Shown here piece after piece: positions 1-7,000 of a stretch of DNA of 7,404 nt. The stretch lies in NCBI GenBank assembly GCA_031254735.1, contig JAIRTU010000279.1, forward strand, positions 1 through 7,404, written 5' to 3'. Origin of the DNA: Bacteroidales bacterium (GTDB lineage Bacteria; Bacteroidota; Bacteroidia; Bacteroidales; WCHB1-69). The notes beneath the pieces are model-generated. The model searched no databases and was not told the DNA's origin. It was given only the letters and a program-made list of their open reading frames with translations. The first letter of the stretch is position 1, and each line of letters begins with the position of its first letter. A program made the position numbers and the translations under genes.

Positions 1-1
1 T

Positions 2-184
2 CTCAACAAAATGGATATTTATTATTATGGTTATGATTTTGAAAATTGCGTAAATCTCTTGTTTCTTATCGATTCTTTGTTTTCTCCCGGCGAAAACGAT
101 GTTGCCTTTTTCTCGGAAAACTATCCCTTGCTGCAAGATTATCCGCCGTTTGCTGCATGGGCAGAAAACAGAAGAAAATTGTAG
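2..184 (+). CDS. 3' end of an unrecognised gene (partial, cut by window edge)
   Basis: The frame is open from the first complete codon at base 2 to a TAG at 182-184, giving 60 residues. An in-frame ATG at base 11 would give 57 residues, but there is no sign of a start region before it, so I read this as the C-terminal end of a longer protein. The peptide is aromatic and acidic (a YYYGYDFENC stretch early, SPGEND in the middle, QDYPPFAAWAENRRKL at the end) and has the composition of a real soluble protein. I do not recognise the family. The stop codon lies only about 8 bases from the probable left tip of the insertion sequence, so it may be the native stop, or the element may have replaced the original C-terminus. 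Confidence is moderate that it is coding and nil for function. Confidence 0.5.
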   Translation, partial: LNKMDIYYYGYDFENCVNLLFLIDSLFSPGENDVAFFSENYPLLQDYPPFAAWAENRRKL

Positions 185-198
185 TGGTAAGTGGTTAT

Positions 199-311
199 AT
201 TACAAGTTCGTTTACACTCTAAGGCGCTACATCTGTTTCACAAGGTTGTTTACAAATCCCTTAAGGGATTTCGCCGACTAAGGCAAGCAAAATATCATAA
301 GTTCGTTTACA
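199..311 (+). repeat. Left-end array of three transposase-binding-like repeats
   Basis: Three copies related to ATCATAAGTTCGTTTACA lie at 199-216 (ATTACAAGTTCGTTTACA), 237-254 (TTCACAAGGTTGTTTACA) and 294-311 (exact). The GTTTACA core is invariant. Start-to-start spacing is 38 and 57 bases. Repeated sub-terminal sites of this kind are known as transposase-binding sites in Tn7, Tn552 and Mu-like elements. That role is inferred here. Confidence 0.75.
254..271. repeat. 18-base perfect palindrome in the left end of the element
   Basis: AAATCCCTTAAGGGATTT is a perfect palindrome. It starts on the last base of the second left-end repeat and lies between that repeat and the third. Possible roles are a protein-binding operator, a cruciform-prone spacer, or (with so little loop) a weak bidirectional terminator. 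Nothing comparable was seen in the right end. Confidence 0.6.
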
Positions 312-358
312 TATTTCAAAAAATCAAGGTAATAACATAGCGAAAGGAAAAATATGAT

Positions 359-389
359 GTATTGTTGTTCCCTGACTGACAACTAATAC
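359..389 (-). terminator. Candidate transcription terminator of the transposase gene
   Basis: A hairpin begins directly after the transposase TAG (390-392 on the plus strand). Read on the minus strand, GTATTAGTTGT pairs with ACAACAATAC around a 10-base loop: 10 base pairs with a single bulged A. It is followed after a few bases by a T-rich stretch (atcatattttt). The stem is AT-rich, so its stability is modest, but its position right behind the stop codon supports the call. Confidence 0.4.
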
Positions 390-1478
390 CTATTTTTCCA
401 AAATAATTTCAACAACAACATACGTATATTTGAGAGCAGGTTTGACGGGGAAAGATTCATTAAGCAATTTTAGTCTCAAATCACTTTTTATAAATCGGAT
501 AAAAACCAATTTTCCCTCTTCTACAAAAATTTTTTTAGTTAAATCTATTTCTTTTTTCAGCGATATTTTATTATAAATTCCGGCTGCCATTTGTTGGGGT
601 GTTCGATTTGACTGTGAAGAATATCTATGCTTTTCATTGTGAAACACAGTAAATTCCTTTGCTCTTTTTTGCAAATCTTCAAAAGACGTAAATGTTTGAG
701 TATTATAAAAATACTTTTGAACATTGTTGTTGAACTTTTCAATAATTCCGTTTCGCCAAGGTTCGGCAGGTGGAATAAAAATCGGAGTGACTCCATTGCA
801 AAGAGCTGCCCTCGTCAGCAAACCTAAACCTCGCGGATAACGATTACTCCCTCTGAAAGACAATTCATTATCCATTTGCAAAAAATCAGGCAGTTGATAG
901 TTTCGCCAAAAATCAAGCATGCAGGGAACAATACTTTCCGCTGTCTTATCCGGTATCGGGTAAACACCGCCAAAATGAGTTTCTGTGTCTATAATATTAT
1001 AAAAATAAAAACGAAAACCACCTTTGAGATACCTCGGTCCCACTAAATCCATTTGTTGTACATTTGAAAAATCATTGGGGTATTCCGCAGTCTTCAAACG
1101 TTTAACTTTCGATTTTTCAATCAGGTTATTTCGACGCAATATTCTGTTTATAGTTGAAATAGATGGAGGTTCTATTCCCAAACGCTCAAATTCATACAAT
1201 ATGCTTATAGCTCCTTTTTGAGCATAAATTTGGTTTGACAGACGAAGACGAATTTCTATCACTGTTTGTTCCAATGAAGATTTTGTCTTGGTTCTGATGT
1301 GCTTAGGACTATTTGAACCACTTTTGTACCATTCTTTTGATGATGACTCTTCATATTTTTTCAACCACTTATAAACCCATTGACGAGTTCGATTCAATTG
1401 TTCACAAATTGAGCTTATTGACAGTCCTTCCAAATGTAATCGAACTGCTTCTTTTCTTAAGATTTCTTCCTGTTCCAT
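390..1478 (-). CDS. DDE transposase (HTH + rve integrase core), IS481/Tn552-like
   Basis: This 362-residue protein catalyses cut and strand transfer of the surrounding element. Residues ~10-42 form a helix-turn-helix (EAVRLHLEGLSISSICEQLN, then a TRQWVYKWLKKYEE recognition helix). A second DNA-binding region at ~70-120 contains ISTINRILRRN. The rve-type RNase H core spans ~135-300 with the apparent catalytic triad D144 (QQMDLVGP), D203 (LQMDNELSF) and E247 (PWRNGIIEKFN). The D203 to E247 gap is 43 residues, longer than the 35 of classical D,D35E enzymes. The C-terminal ~50 residues are a basic beta-rich tail (VFIRFIKSDLRLKLL...) as in IS481-like integrases. The frame is complete, with no frameshift or missing triad residue. 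The start ATG is preceded by an A-rich tract (ataaacaaaaaaATG), usual in Bacteroidota. It is the only gene in the element, and the six end repeats are its likely binding sites. The family is assigned by motif only. Confidence 0.9.
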   Translation of the reverse strand: MEQEEILRKEAVRLHLEGLSISSICEQLNRTRQWVYKWLKKYEESSSKEWYKSGSNSPKHIRTKTKSSLEQTVIEIRLRLSNQIYAQKGAISILYEFERLGIEPPSISTINRILRRNNLIEKSKVKRLKTAEYPNDFSNVQQMDLVGPRYLKGGFRFYFYNIIDTETHFGGVYPIPDKTAESIVPCMLDFWRNYQLPDFLQMDNELSFRGSNRYPRGLGLLTRAALCNGVTPIFIPPAEPWRNGIIEKFNNNVQKYFYNTQTFTSFEDLQKRAKEFTVFHNEKHRYSSQSNRTPQQMAAGIYNKISLKKEIDLTKKIFVEEGKLVFIRFIKSDLRLKLLNESFPVKPALKYTYVVVEIILEK

Positions 1479-1491
1479 TTTTTTGTTTATT

Positions 1492-1522
1492 TAAAATTAG
1501 AACAGAAATTTAATCTTTTCAA
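1492..1522 (-). promoter_or_regulatory. Possible promoter of the transposase gene
   Basis: On the minus strand a TTG (plus-strand CAA, 1520-1522) is followed after 20 bases by TAATTTTA (plus-strand 1492-1499). This matches the Bacteroidota pattern TTG-N19-21-TAnnTTTG except for the last base. It leaves a leader of under 15 bases before the ATG at 1478, which is short, so the call is weak. Confidence 0.25.
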
Positions 1523-1540
1523 CGGACTTTTTCCCGCTTT

Positions 1541-1619
1541 TGTAAACGAACTTATGATACAATTTCCACGATTAAATGTAAACGATGTTATGACACAAAA
1601 GTGTAAACAAACTTATGAG
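1541..1619 (-). repeat. Right-end array of three transposase-binding-like repeats
   Basis: Three copies lie on the minus strand: 1541-1558 (exact ATCATAAGTTCGTTTACA), 1577-1594 (GTCATAACATCGTTTACA) and 1602-1619 (CTCATAAGTTTGTTTACA). Start-to-start spacing is 36 and 25 bases, tighter than the left end, so the two ends are asymmetric. The copies lie between the transposase start and the right tip, so they may also overlap transposase transcription signals. Confidence 0.75.
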
Positions 1620-1651
1620 ATTTATCAACTAACAATTAACCGGTATTTTAC

Positions 1652-1659
1652 TATCTTTG
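1652..1659 (+). promoter_or_regulatory. Bacteroidota-type -7 element before the Gate-protein operon
   Basis: TATCTTTG matches TAnnTTTG exactly and lies about 40 bases before the ATG at 1698, a normal leader length. No TTG is found 19-21 bases upstream: the sequence there (about 1629-1633) is CTAAC, directly beside the right tip of the insertion sequence. The -33 half may therefore be weak or may have been displaced by the insertion. Confidence 0.6.
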
Positions 1660-1697
1660 CACATCTTAAATATTTTAAACAGCGATAAGCAATAAGT

Positions 1698-2720
1698 ATG
1701 AGTATGTCTTTGAAAGTGTGTGATTTTTTTGTCTATGTCTTTAAGCGGACAAAGAATGCCTGTTGGGTGCTTTTCAAGTTGATGATTCCGGTATCTGTTA
1801 TCATTCGACTTATACAGCAAGCCGGTTGTTTGGATTATATCAGCGATGTTCTCACGCCGGTAATGGAGATAGTCGGGCTTCCCGCACAGACCGCCATTGT
1901 CTGGCTGACGGCTATGGTTGTTAACATTTACGGCGGCTTGTTGTCGTTGTTTGCTATCTATCCGTCTTTGTCCGAACCCTTGTCTGCCGCTCAAATGACG
2001 GTTTTGCTCACCATGATATTGATTGCACACACGTTTCCTGTGGAGTTGGGCATTTCGCAGAAAACAGGCATTCGGATAGTTGTTATGTTTATCATTCGGT
2101 TTGGGTTTGGCATTTTGTTGGGGGTTATTCTTTCTCGGATATATTCTTTTTTCGACTTGTTGCAAACGCCTGTGCAGGCAACGGCTGTTTTCACCACCAC
2201 CGATACGTCGTGGGCGGCGTGGGCGTTGAACGAGTTGAAGAACTACGGAATTATCATCGGTGTAATTTTTCTGTTGGTAACATGTATTCATTTGTTGGAT
2301 GTTATTGGTTTTTTAAAGATCGTCAACAAGTCGATGACGCCGGTGTTGCGTTGGCTTGGCATCAGTCATGCCATGCTTCCGCTTACGGTGGTTGGTCTGA
2401 CATTGGGAATTGCATACGGCGGCGGCTTGCTGGTGGAAGAAGGACGACAAAAAGGATTGAAGCCGCAAGAGATTTTCTATTCCATGACGCTCATGGGATT
2501 GTTTCACAGCATTTTTGAAGATACATTATTAATGTTGTCGATGGGCGGACATTGGTCGGGAGTGATTGTTTTCAGGTGTGTGTTTGCCTTTGCCATTACT
2601 TTTTTGATTGTCCGCTGCACCAAAAACATAAACGAAAGCCGTTTCCTGAATATTTTTATGACAAAAGGCTATAAAAAACGTTACCTTACCAATAACCCTT
2701 TAAACACCGTTTCCCCATGA
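1698..2720 (+). CDS. Polytopic membrane protein with two Gate (nucleoside-recognition) repeats
   Basis: This 340-residue inner-membrane protein has about eight hydrophobic segments (roughly 22-40, 60-88, 100-118, 125-147, 183-205, 222-245, 260-282, 286-306). It appears to be a duplicated Gate/nucleoside-recognition domain, the family found in spore maturation proteins SpmA/SpmB, in nucleoside transporters and in FeoB. The first half has AHTFPVELGISQKTG at ~110-124. The second half has GIAYGGGLLVEEG (237-249) and GLFHSIFEDTLLMLSMGG (267-284). The AHTFPVE and FHSIFED segments (H111/E116 and H270/E274) look like equivalent polar sites within membrane helices. The family name reflects similarity only and the substrate is unknown. 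The start at 1698 is chosen because it follows the -7 element at a suitable distance; an ATG at 1704 is equally possible and would remove two residues. The stop overlaps the next gene's ATG (ATGA), so the two are probably translationally coupled. Confidence 0.85.
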   Translation: MSMSLKVCDFFVYVFKRTKNACWVLFKLMIPVSVIIRLIQQAGCLDYISDVLTPVMEIVGLPAQTAIVWLTAMVVNIYGGLLSLFAIYPSLSEPLSAAQMTVLLTMILIAHTFPVELGISQKTGIRIVVMFIIRFGFGILLGVILSRIYSFFDLLQTPVQATAVFTTTDTSWAAWALNELKNYGIIIGVIFLLVTCIHLLDVIGFLKIVNKSMTPVLRWLGISHAMLPLTVVGLTLGIAYGGGLLVEEGRQKGLKPQEIFYSMTLMGLFHSIFEDTLLMLSMGGHWSGVIVFRCVFAFAITFLIVRCTKNINESRFLNIFMTKGYKKRYLTNNPLNTVSP

Positions 2721-3415
2721 AAGCGATGATATTTGCGGCGGGTCTTGGCACTCGCTTAAAACAACTTACACAACACCGCCCGAAAGCGTTGGTGGAAGTG
2801 AACGGAAAACCGTTGCTGCTTCACGTTATTGAAAAATTGAAACAGGCGGGCGTCGATAATCTGATTGTCAACCTGCATCATTATCCGCAACAGATAGTCG
2901 ATTTTGTTCGGAATAATGATTGGGGGGTAAATATCTGTTTTTCTTTGGAAGAAGACAAACTGTTGGACACCGGCGGCGGACTGAAAAAGGCTGCCTCTTT
3001 CTTTGATGACGGAAAGCCGTTTTTTATTCATAATGTAGATGTGATAAGCGATGTCGATTTGCAGGAAATGTATCATTATCATCTCAAAAAAAATGCTTTG
3101 GCTACGCTTGCCGTGCGAAACAGAGATACGCAGCGTTATTTTTTGTTCAACGAAAACCTTTGCCTTTGCGGACGTGAAAACAAACAAATCAACCAACGGA
3201 TTGTGTTTCCCGACATTTCGACAGAAACCAAGCTGTTTCCTTTGGCGTTTAGCGGGATACATGTGGTTTCGCCGCAGATATTCGAGTTCTTTCCCGAAGA
3301 AGAAGTCTTTCCGATTATTGATTTATATACAAGAAAACACAGCCGCGTTTTTGCTTTTCTGCACAATTACGGCAATTGGAAAGACATGGGAAAAGTGGAA
3401 GATTTTCTGCTTTAA
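2717..3415 (+). CDS. Sugar-1-phosphate nucleotidyltransferase, MurU-like
   Basis: This 232-residue cytoplasmic enzyme has the NTP_transferase Rossmann-like fold. It should transfer an NMP from an NTP to a sugar-1-phosphate, releasing pyrophosphate. Signature motifs are AAGLGTRL (7-14, nucleotide phosphate binding), RPKAL (21-25), GKP (30-32), TGGGLKKA (85-92, base and sugar contacts), HNVDVISD (105-112, with D108 as the likely metal ligand), FSGIHVV (178-184) and NWKDMGK (220-226) near the C-terminus. The short length, without a left-handed beta-helix, is typical of MurU (MurNAc-1-phosphate uridylyltransferase of peptidoglycan recycling) and of mannose-1-phosphate guanylyltransferase-like single-domain enzymes. 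The MurU assignment is the best guess, but sugar and nucleotide are not proven. MurU normally works with the kinase AmgK, and no kinase is present in this window. The ATG overlaps the upstream stop by four bases, so it is co-translated with the Gate membrane protein. Confidence 0.85.
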   Translation: MKAMIFAAGLGTRLKQLTQHRPKALVEVNGKPLLLHVIEKLKQAGVDNLIVNLHHYPQQIVDFVRNNDWGVNICFSLEEDKLLDTGGGLKKAASFFDDGKPFFIHNVDVISDVDLQEMYHYHLKKNALATLAVRNRDTQRYFLFNENLCLCGRENKQINQRIVFPDISTETKLFPLAFSGIHVVSPQIFEFFPEEEVFPIIDLYTRKHSRVFAFLHNYGNWKDMGKVEDFLL

Positions 3416-3490
3416 ACCTCGCAATCGGCAGCAAGAAAAGCAAAGAACAATGCGTTGCTCCGGTTTTGTTATCGATAAAAGAAAGGATAC

Positions 3491-3507
3491 TCGGCAGGGG
3501 CTGCCGA
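3491..3507 (+). terminator. GC-rich hairpin downstream of the nucleotidyltransferase, possible terminator
   Basis: TCGGCAG and CTGCCGA form a perfect 7-base-pair stem around a GGG loop, 75 bases after the stop at 3415. It lies between two operons, where a terminator is expected, but no T-run follows directly (TCGAACTTTCG comes next). It may instead be another RNA or DNA structure. The rest of 3416-3632 shows no gene. Confidence 0.35.
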
Positions 3508-3561
3508 TCGAACTTTCGAGAAAGATATTTTGTTTAGGGCTTGTCGATCGAATGTTTACCG

Positions 3562-3592
3562 TTGATCGCTACGCAATTTTTTAGTACTTTTG
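3562..3592 (+). promoter_or_regulatory. Bacteroidota-type promoter of the lipoprotein-AsmA operon
   Basis: A TTG at 3562-3564 is separated by 20 bases from TACTTTTG at 3585-3592, matching both halves of the TTG-N19-21-TAnnTTTG consensus. Transcription would begin near 3598, leaving a leader of about 35 bases before the ATG at 3633. Confidence 0.75.
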
Positions 3593-3632
3593 CAATCGAT
3601 ATTCTATTAGTTTTGAACAGATTTAAAATAAG

Positions 3633-3998
3633 ATGAAAAATATAAAATATGTACGTTACGGATTTATGTTGTTGATGTGTGTGCTTCTGCTTGCCTGCGG
3701 AGATAAAAATAAGAAGATCGACCGTTCTCTTCTCCCCGGCAAATGGCAACAGGGAACATTGTTTGAAGTTTATAATGTCGACGGAACAGGACATACTTGG
3801 GACGAAGCCGATGATGTAACCGAAGAAGAAGCGCAGGAAATGACATGGACATTGGACGAAAACGAATTGACACAACTTCATAAAATGGAAATTGGCACAG
3901 GCGTCATTCCAAAGGTATATACCGTTACCGAACTCACCGCAACCACGTTTAAATATAAAGACAATTATAAGTCCTGTTCTTTTACACGTGTCAAGTGA
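3633..3998 (+). CDS. Small lipocalin-like lipoprotein
   Basis: This 121-residue protein has a lipoprotein signal peptide: basic N-region (MKNIKYVRYG), hydrophobic core (FMLLMCVLLL) and lipobox LLAC with the lipidated cysteine at position 22. The mature part begins CGDKNKK, then LPGKWQQGTLFEVYN. LxGKW is the usual opening strand of the small lipocalin-like lipoproteins common in Bacteroidota. The rest alternates short beta strands (MTWTLDENELTQL, KVYTVTELTATTFKYKD) and ends SCSFTRVK, fitting a small barrel. The residues after the cysteine lack the acidic cluster of the Bacteroidota surface-export signal, so periplasmic anchoring is more likely than surface display. The ligand is unknown. The stop lies 26 bases before the AsmA-family ATG, and the gene follows its own promoter, so it is the first gene of that operon. 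Confidence 0.8.
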   Translation: MKNIKYVRYGFMLLMCVLLLACGDKNKKIDRSLLPGKWQQGTLFEVYNVDGTGHTWDEADDVTEEEAQEMTWTLDENELTQLHKMEIGTGVIPKVYTVTELTATTFKYKDNYKSCSFTRVK

Positions 3999-4024
3999 TA
4001 ATATCTCGAATCAAAAGACAAAAA

Positions 4025-7000
4025 ATGAAAAAAGTATTAAAGATTGCAGGCATCACCGCAGCTTCTTTGCTTGCCTTGACAGTGGTTGTCGGTGCGATTG
4101 TTGCGTGGCTGGTGCTTACCCCCGAACGCTTAACGCCCATTGTAAGAAAACAGGCAGAGAAATTTATCACCTGCCAAACGCATGTAGACAAAGTAGAACT
4201 GACCCTCTTTAAAACCTTTCCGCGAATAGGCTTGCAGATCAACAATCTGGTGCTTGTCAACCCGAAAGACGGTGCAACGTCGGATACGCTTGTTGCGGTG
4301 GATAAATGTATCGCCGCCTTGAATATCCGCGAATTGATAAACAACAATGCGATTATTGTCAATGAGTTTCACCTTTTGAATGGTGCTGCCAATCTCTTTG
4401 TCGATAGTGCGGGAAACACCAATTTTGATATTTTCGATGCAGACACAACGCAAACGGATACGTCTTCTTTTCGTTTGGGAGAAATTAATCTGGATAAAAT
4501 TTCTCTTGAAAACATCAATGCTTCGTATACCGATCTCTCGCTTGGCATGCAGGCGAAAGTCAATCACTTGGATTTGACCCTGAAAGGAAAGATGAACGAT
4601 AACACGGTTACGGTAAATCGTATCAAGCTGCAAACCGAGACTGCCGCTTTCGAGCTGCGTGATTCTCTCCCTGTTTCCCTGACGGCAAATGCTTTAAACA
4701 CGTCGTTCAAAGGTACGGTTGCCGATTTTGATAAGGTAAAAGGCAATCTTGATTTGACGTTGAAAGATGTTTCTTTCGATAGGGGAAACAGCCGTTACGC
4801 CGCATCGGTGCAATTGGCTTTGCATACGCCCTTGGATGTATCCATAGAAAAACAACAACTGACGTTGGACAACACCGAACTTATGCTCAATCGCTTTCAA
4901 CTTTTGTTGAACGGAACAGCGGCTCGCAATGCCGACAACGGAGATATTGCCATGGATATTGATTTTCGCACCAACCGGTGGAATATTCAAGAGATGATAA
5001 ATATGATTCCGTCTTATATGGTGGAAGACATTACCGCCGCAGGCGATATTGTCCTTTCGGGAAAAGCTTCGGGAACGTACAACGATACATTAATACCTTG
5101 CCTTTCGGCAGATGTTCTTTTGGAAAAGGCTTCTTTTGCCATGCGGGATATTCCTTTTGTTTTTCATGATATTTATGCCGACATGCACGCCGCGATGAAT
5201 ATGCAGGCAACGTCTGATGTGCAGATTCGCAATCTTCGGGCGAAGACCAAAAACAGCTCTCTACGCTGTTCAGGTACGCTTAAAGATGTGTTGAACGAAT
5301 TGCTGTGCGATCTGAACATAAATGCCGAGCTGTATTTACCCGAATTTCAATCGGTGTTTCCTGCGGACATACAGGCGAAAGGATTGGCAAGTACCGCTTT
5401 GCAGGCGAGTTTTTCGTTGGAACAAATTCAACGGTTGGCATTAGAAAAAATGAAAGTCAGCGGGTGGGTAGATGTTACCGATTTAGACGTTCTCTACAAC
5501 GACAGCATTGCGATAGTGTCGCCTTTTGCTCATGTTGATATTCAATTGCCGAGTTTGTCGGGCAACACTTCGTTTGAAGAATTGCTTTTTGCAAAAATAG
5601 AAACCAAACAGCTGAATGCCGACATGACAGGACTTCTCTCCGGCAAACTGCACGATGTGAAATTAGACGTCGGCGTTTCTAATTTCATGGATACCGCATC
5701 TATGCTGTCGCTTGCCTGTGATTTCGATTTCGGCAAATTGAACCTGACAATGGATACCCTTGCCGTGGCAATCGATCGTCCGACAGGAAAGGTGAGCATG
5801 TATCCTTCGGCTTCCGATAATACAGTGCCTGCTTTTGAATACACGTATCAAAGCGATCATCTTTCGGTTGACATGGGAAAAGAACTCTCTATGGTCTCGA
5901 AAGATATTCTGCTTAAAGGAACGGCACAATACGACGCCAACCGAAAAGATATACTGCTTCAACTCGATCCGCGATTGCAGATAGATTTCCGTCAGGGAAT
6001 GCTTTATTTGGGATCGTTTCCCGTTCCGATAGAAATTCCGTCGATAAAGTCAAGTTTCGCACCCGAACAATTTACCATCAGAGAAAGCAGGGTGATATTG
6101 GGAAAATCGGACTTCAAACTATCGGGAATAATTACCAACATCGATAAATATCTGCAAAATACAGCCCTGCTGACAGGCGATTTGAAGTTTGTCTCCGACA
6201 ATACCGATGTTGATGAGTTGATGAATTTGGTAAATGGGCTGGGCGTGTCCGATTCGGTCAAAGTGGAAACAGACCTTGAAAATCCGACAGACGATCCGTT
6301 CATGGTTCCCATGGGCGTTGACATTACTTTGCACACTTTGATCAAAAAAGCCGACGTCGGCAAGACCCGAATAAGAGATATAGAGGGCAAATTGACAGTG
6401 GAAGACGGTATTTTGGTGTTGGAAGAAATGGGCTTTACCAGCGATGTTGCCCGCATGCAGCTTACTGCCATGTATCGTTCGCCCCGAAAAAATCATCTGT
6501 ATGCCGGTATCGATTTTCATTTGATGGATATAGACATTGCCAAGCTGTTGGATATGATTCCCGACATCGACACCATTGTTCCCATGTTGAAATCGTTTGC
6601 GGGGAAAGCAGAATTTCATTTTGCCATAGAAACCTATCTGAAATCGAACTACGACCTGAAAATGTCTACTTTGCGTGGCGCTGCCGCTCTGAGCGGACAA
6701 AATTTAATCTTAATGGACGGCGAACAGTTTTCGCAAATCGCCAAGATGTTGCGGTTCAAAAAGAAAACACAGAATATCGTAGACAGCATTTCCGTAGAGC
6801 TGACGGTATTCAGGAATGAGGTGGAATTGTTTCCCTTTATGATTTCGATGGATAAATACAAAGCCATTCTTCAAGGGCTGTATACGATTAACGGGGCGGG
6901 AAAATACAATATTTCCATCACCCAAACGCCTTTCCCCATTCGCTTGGGCTTGACAATAACCGATCCTTTCTACAAGAAGAAAAAGATCAAGACAAAAGAG

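Larger units (their letters stand above)
192..1627 (-). mobile_element. Insertion sequence, IS481/Tn552-like, with three repeats at each end
   Basis: One transposase gene on the minus strand is bracketed by two arrays of an ~18-base repeat. The left array (199-216, 237-254, 294-311) is in one orientation and the right array (1541-1558, 1577-1594, 1602-1619) is in the other. The innermost copies form a perfect inverted pair of 19 bases (293-311 against 1541-1559). The tips are set provisionally at a TG at 192-193 and a CA at 1626-1627, because elements with this class of DDE transposase usually end in TG...CA and these lie 7-8 bases outside the outermost repeats. An alternative pair is TGT at 180-182 and ACA at 1632-1634. 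Neither choice is flanked by a target-site duplication, so the ends are uncertain by roughly 12 bases. The transposase frame is intact, so the element could be active. The family call is inferred from motifs only. Confidence 0.75.

Noticed and set aside
99..281. A 60-codon plus-strand open frame running from the partial gene into the insertion sequence end.
   Set aside because: It is out of frame with the more protein-like partial gene and crosses the element boundary and end repeats.
199..1619. The six regularly oriented short repeats considered as a CRISPR array.
   Set aside because: They fall in two oppositely oriented groups flanking a transposase gene, with unequal spacers and no cas genes.
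175..1639. Target-site duplication flanking the insertion sequence.
   Set aside because: Flanks at both candidate tip pairs were compared (GTAAG/ACTAA and AAAAT/ATTAA) and do not match; only 4-base coincidences such as GGTA were found elsewhere.
1629..2291. A 220-codon minus-strand open frame.
   Set aside because: It lies antisense to the Gate membrane protein, is rich in N, R, Q and H as expected from reading a hydrophobic gene backwards, and has no promoter or family signature.
2756..3262. A 168-codon minus-strand open frame.
   Set aside because: It is fully antisense to the nucleotidyltransferase, whose motifs are clearly conserved on the plus strand.
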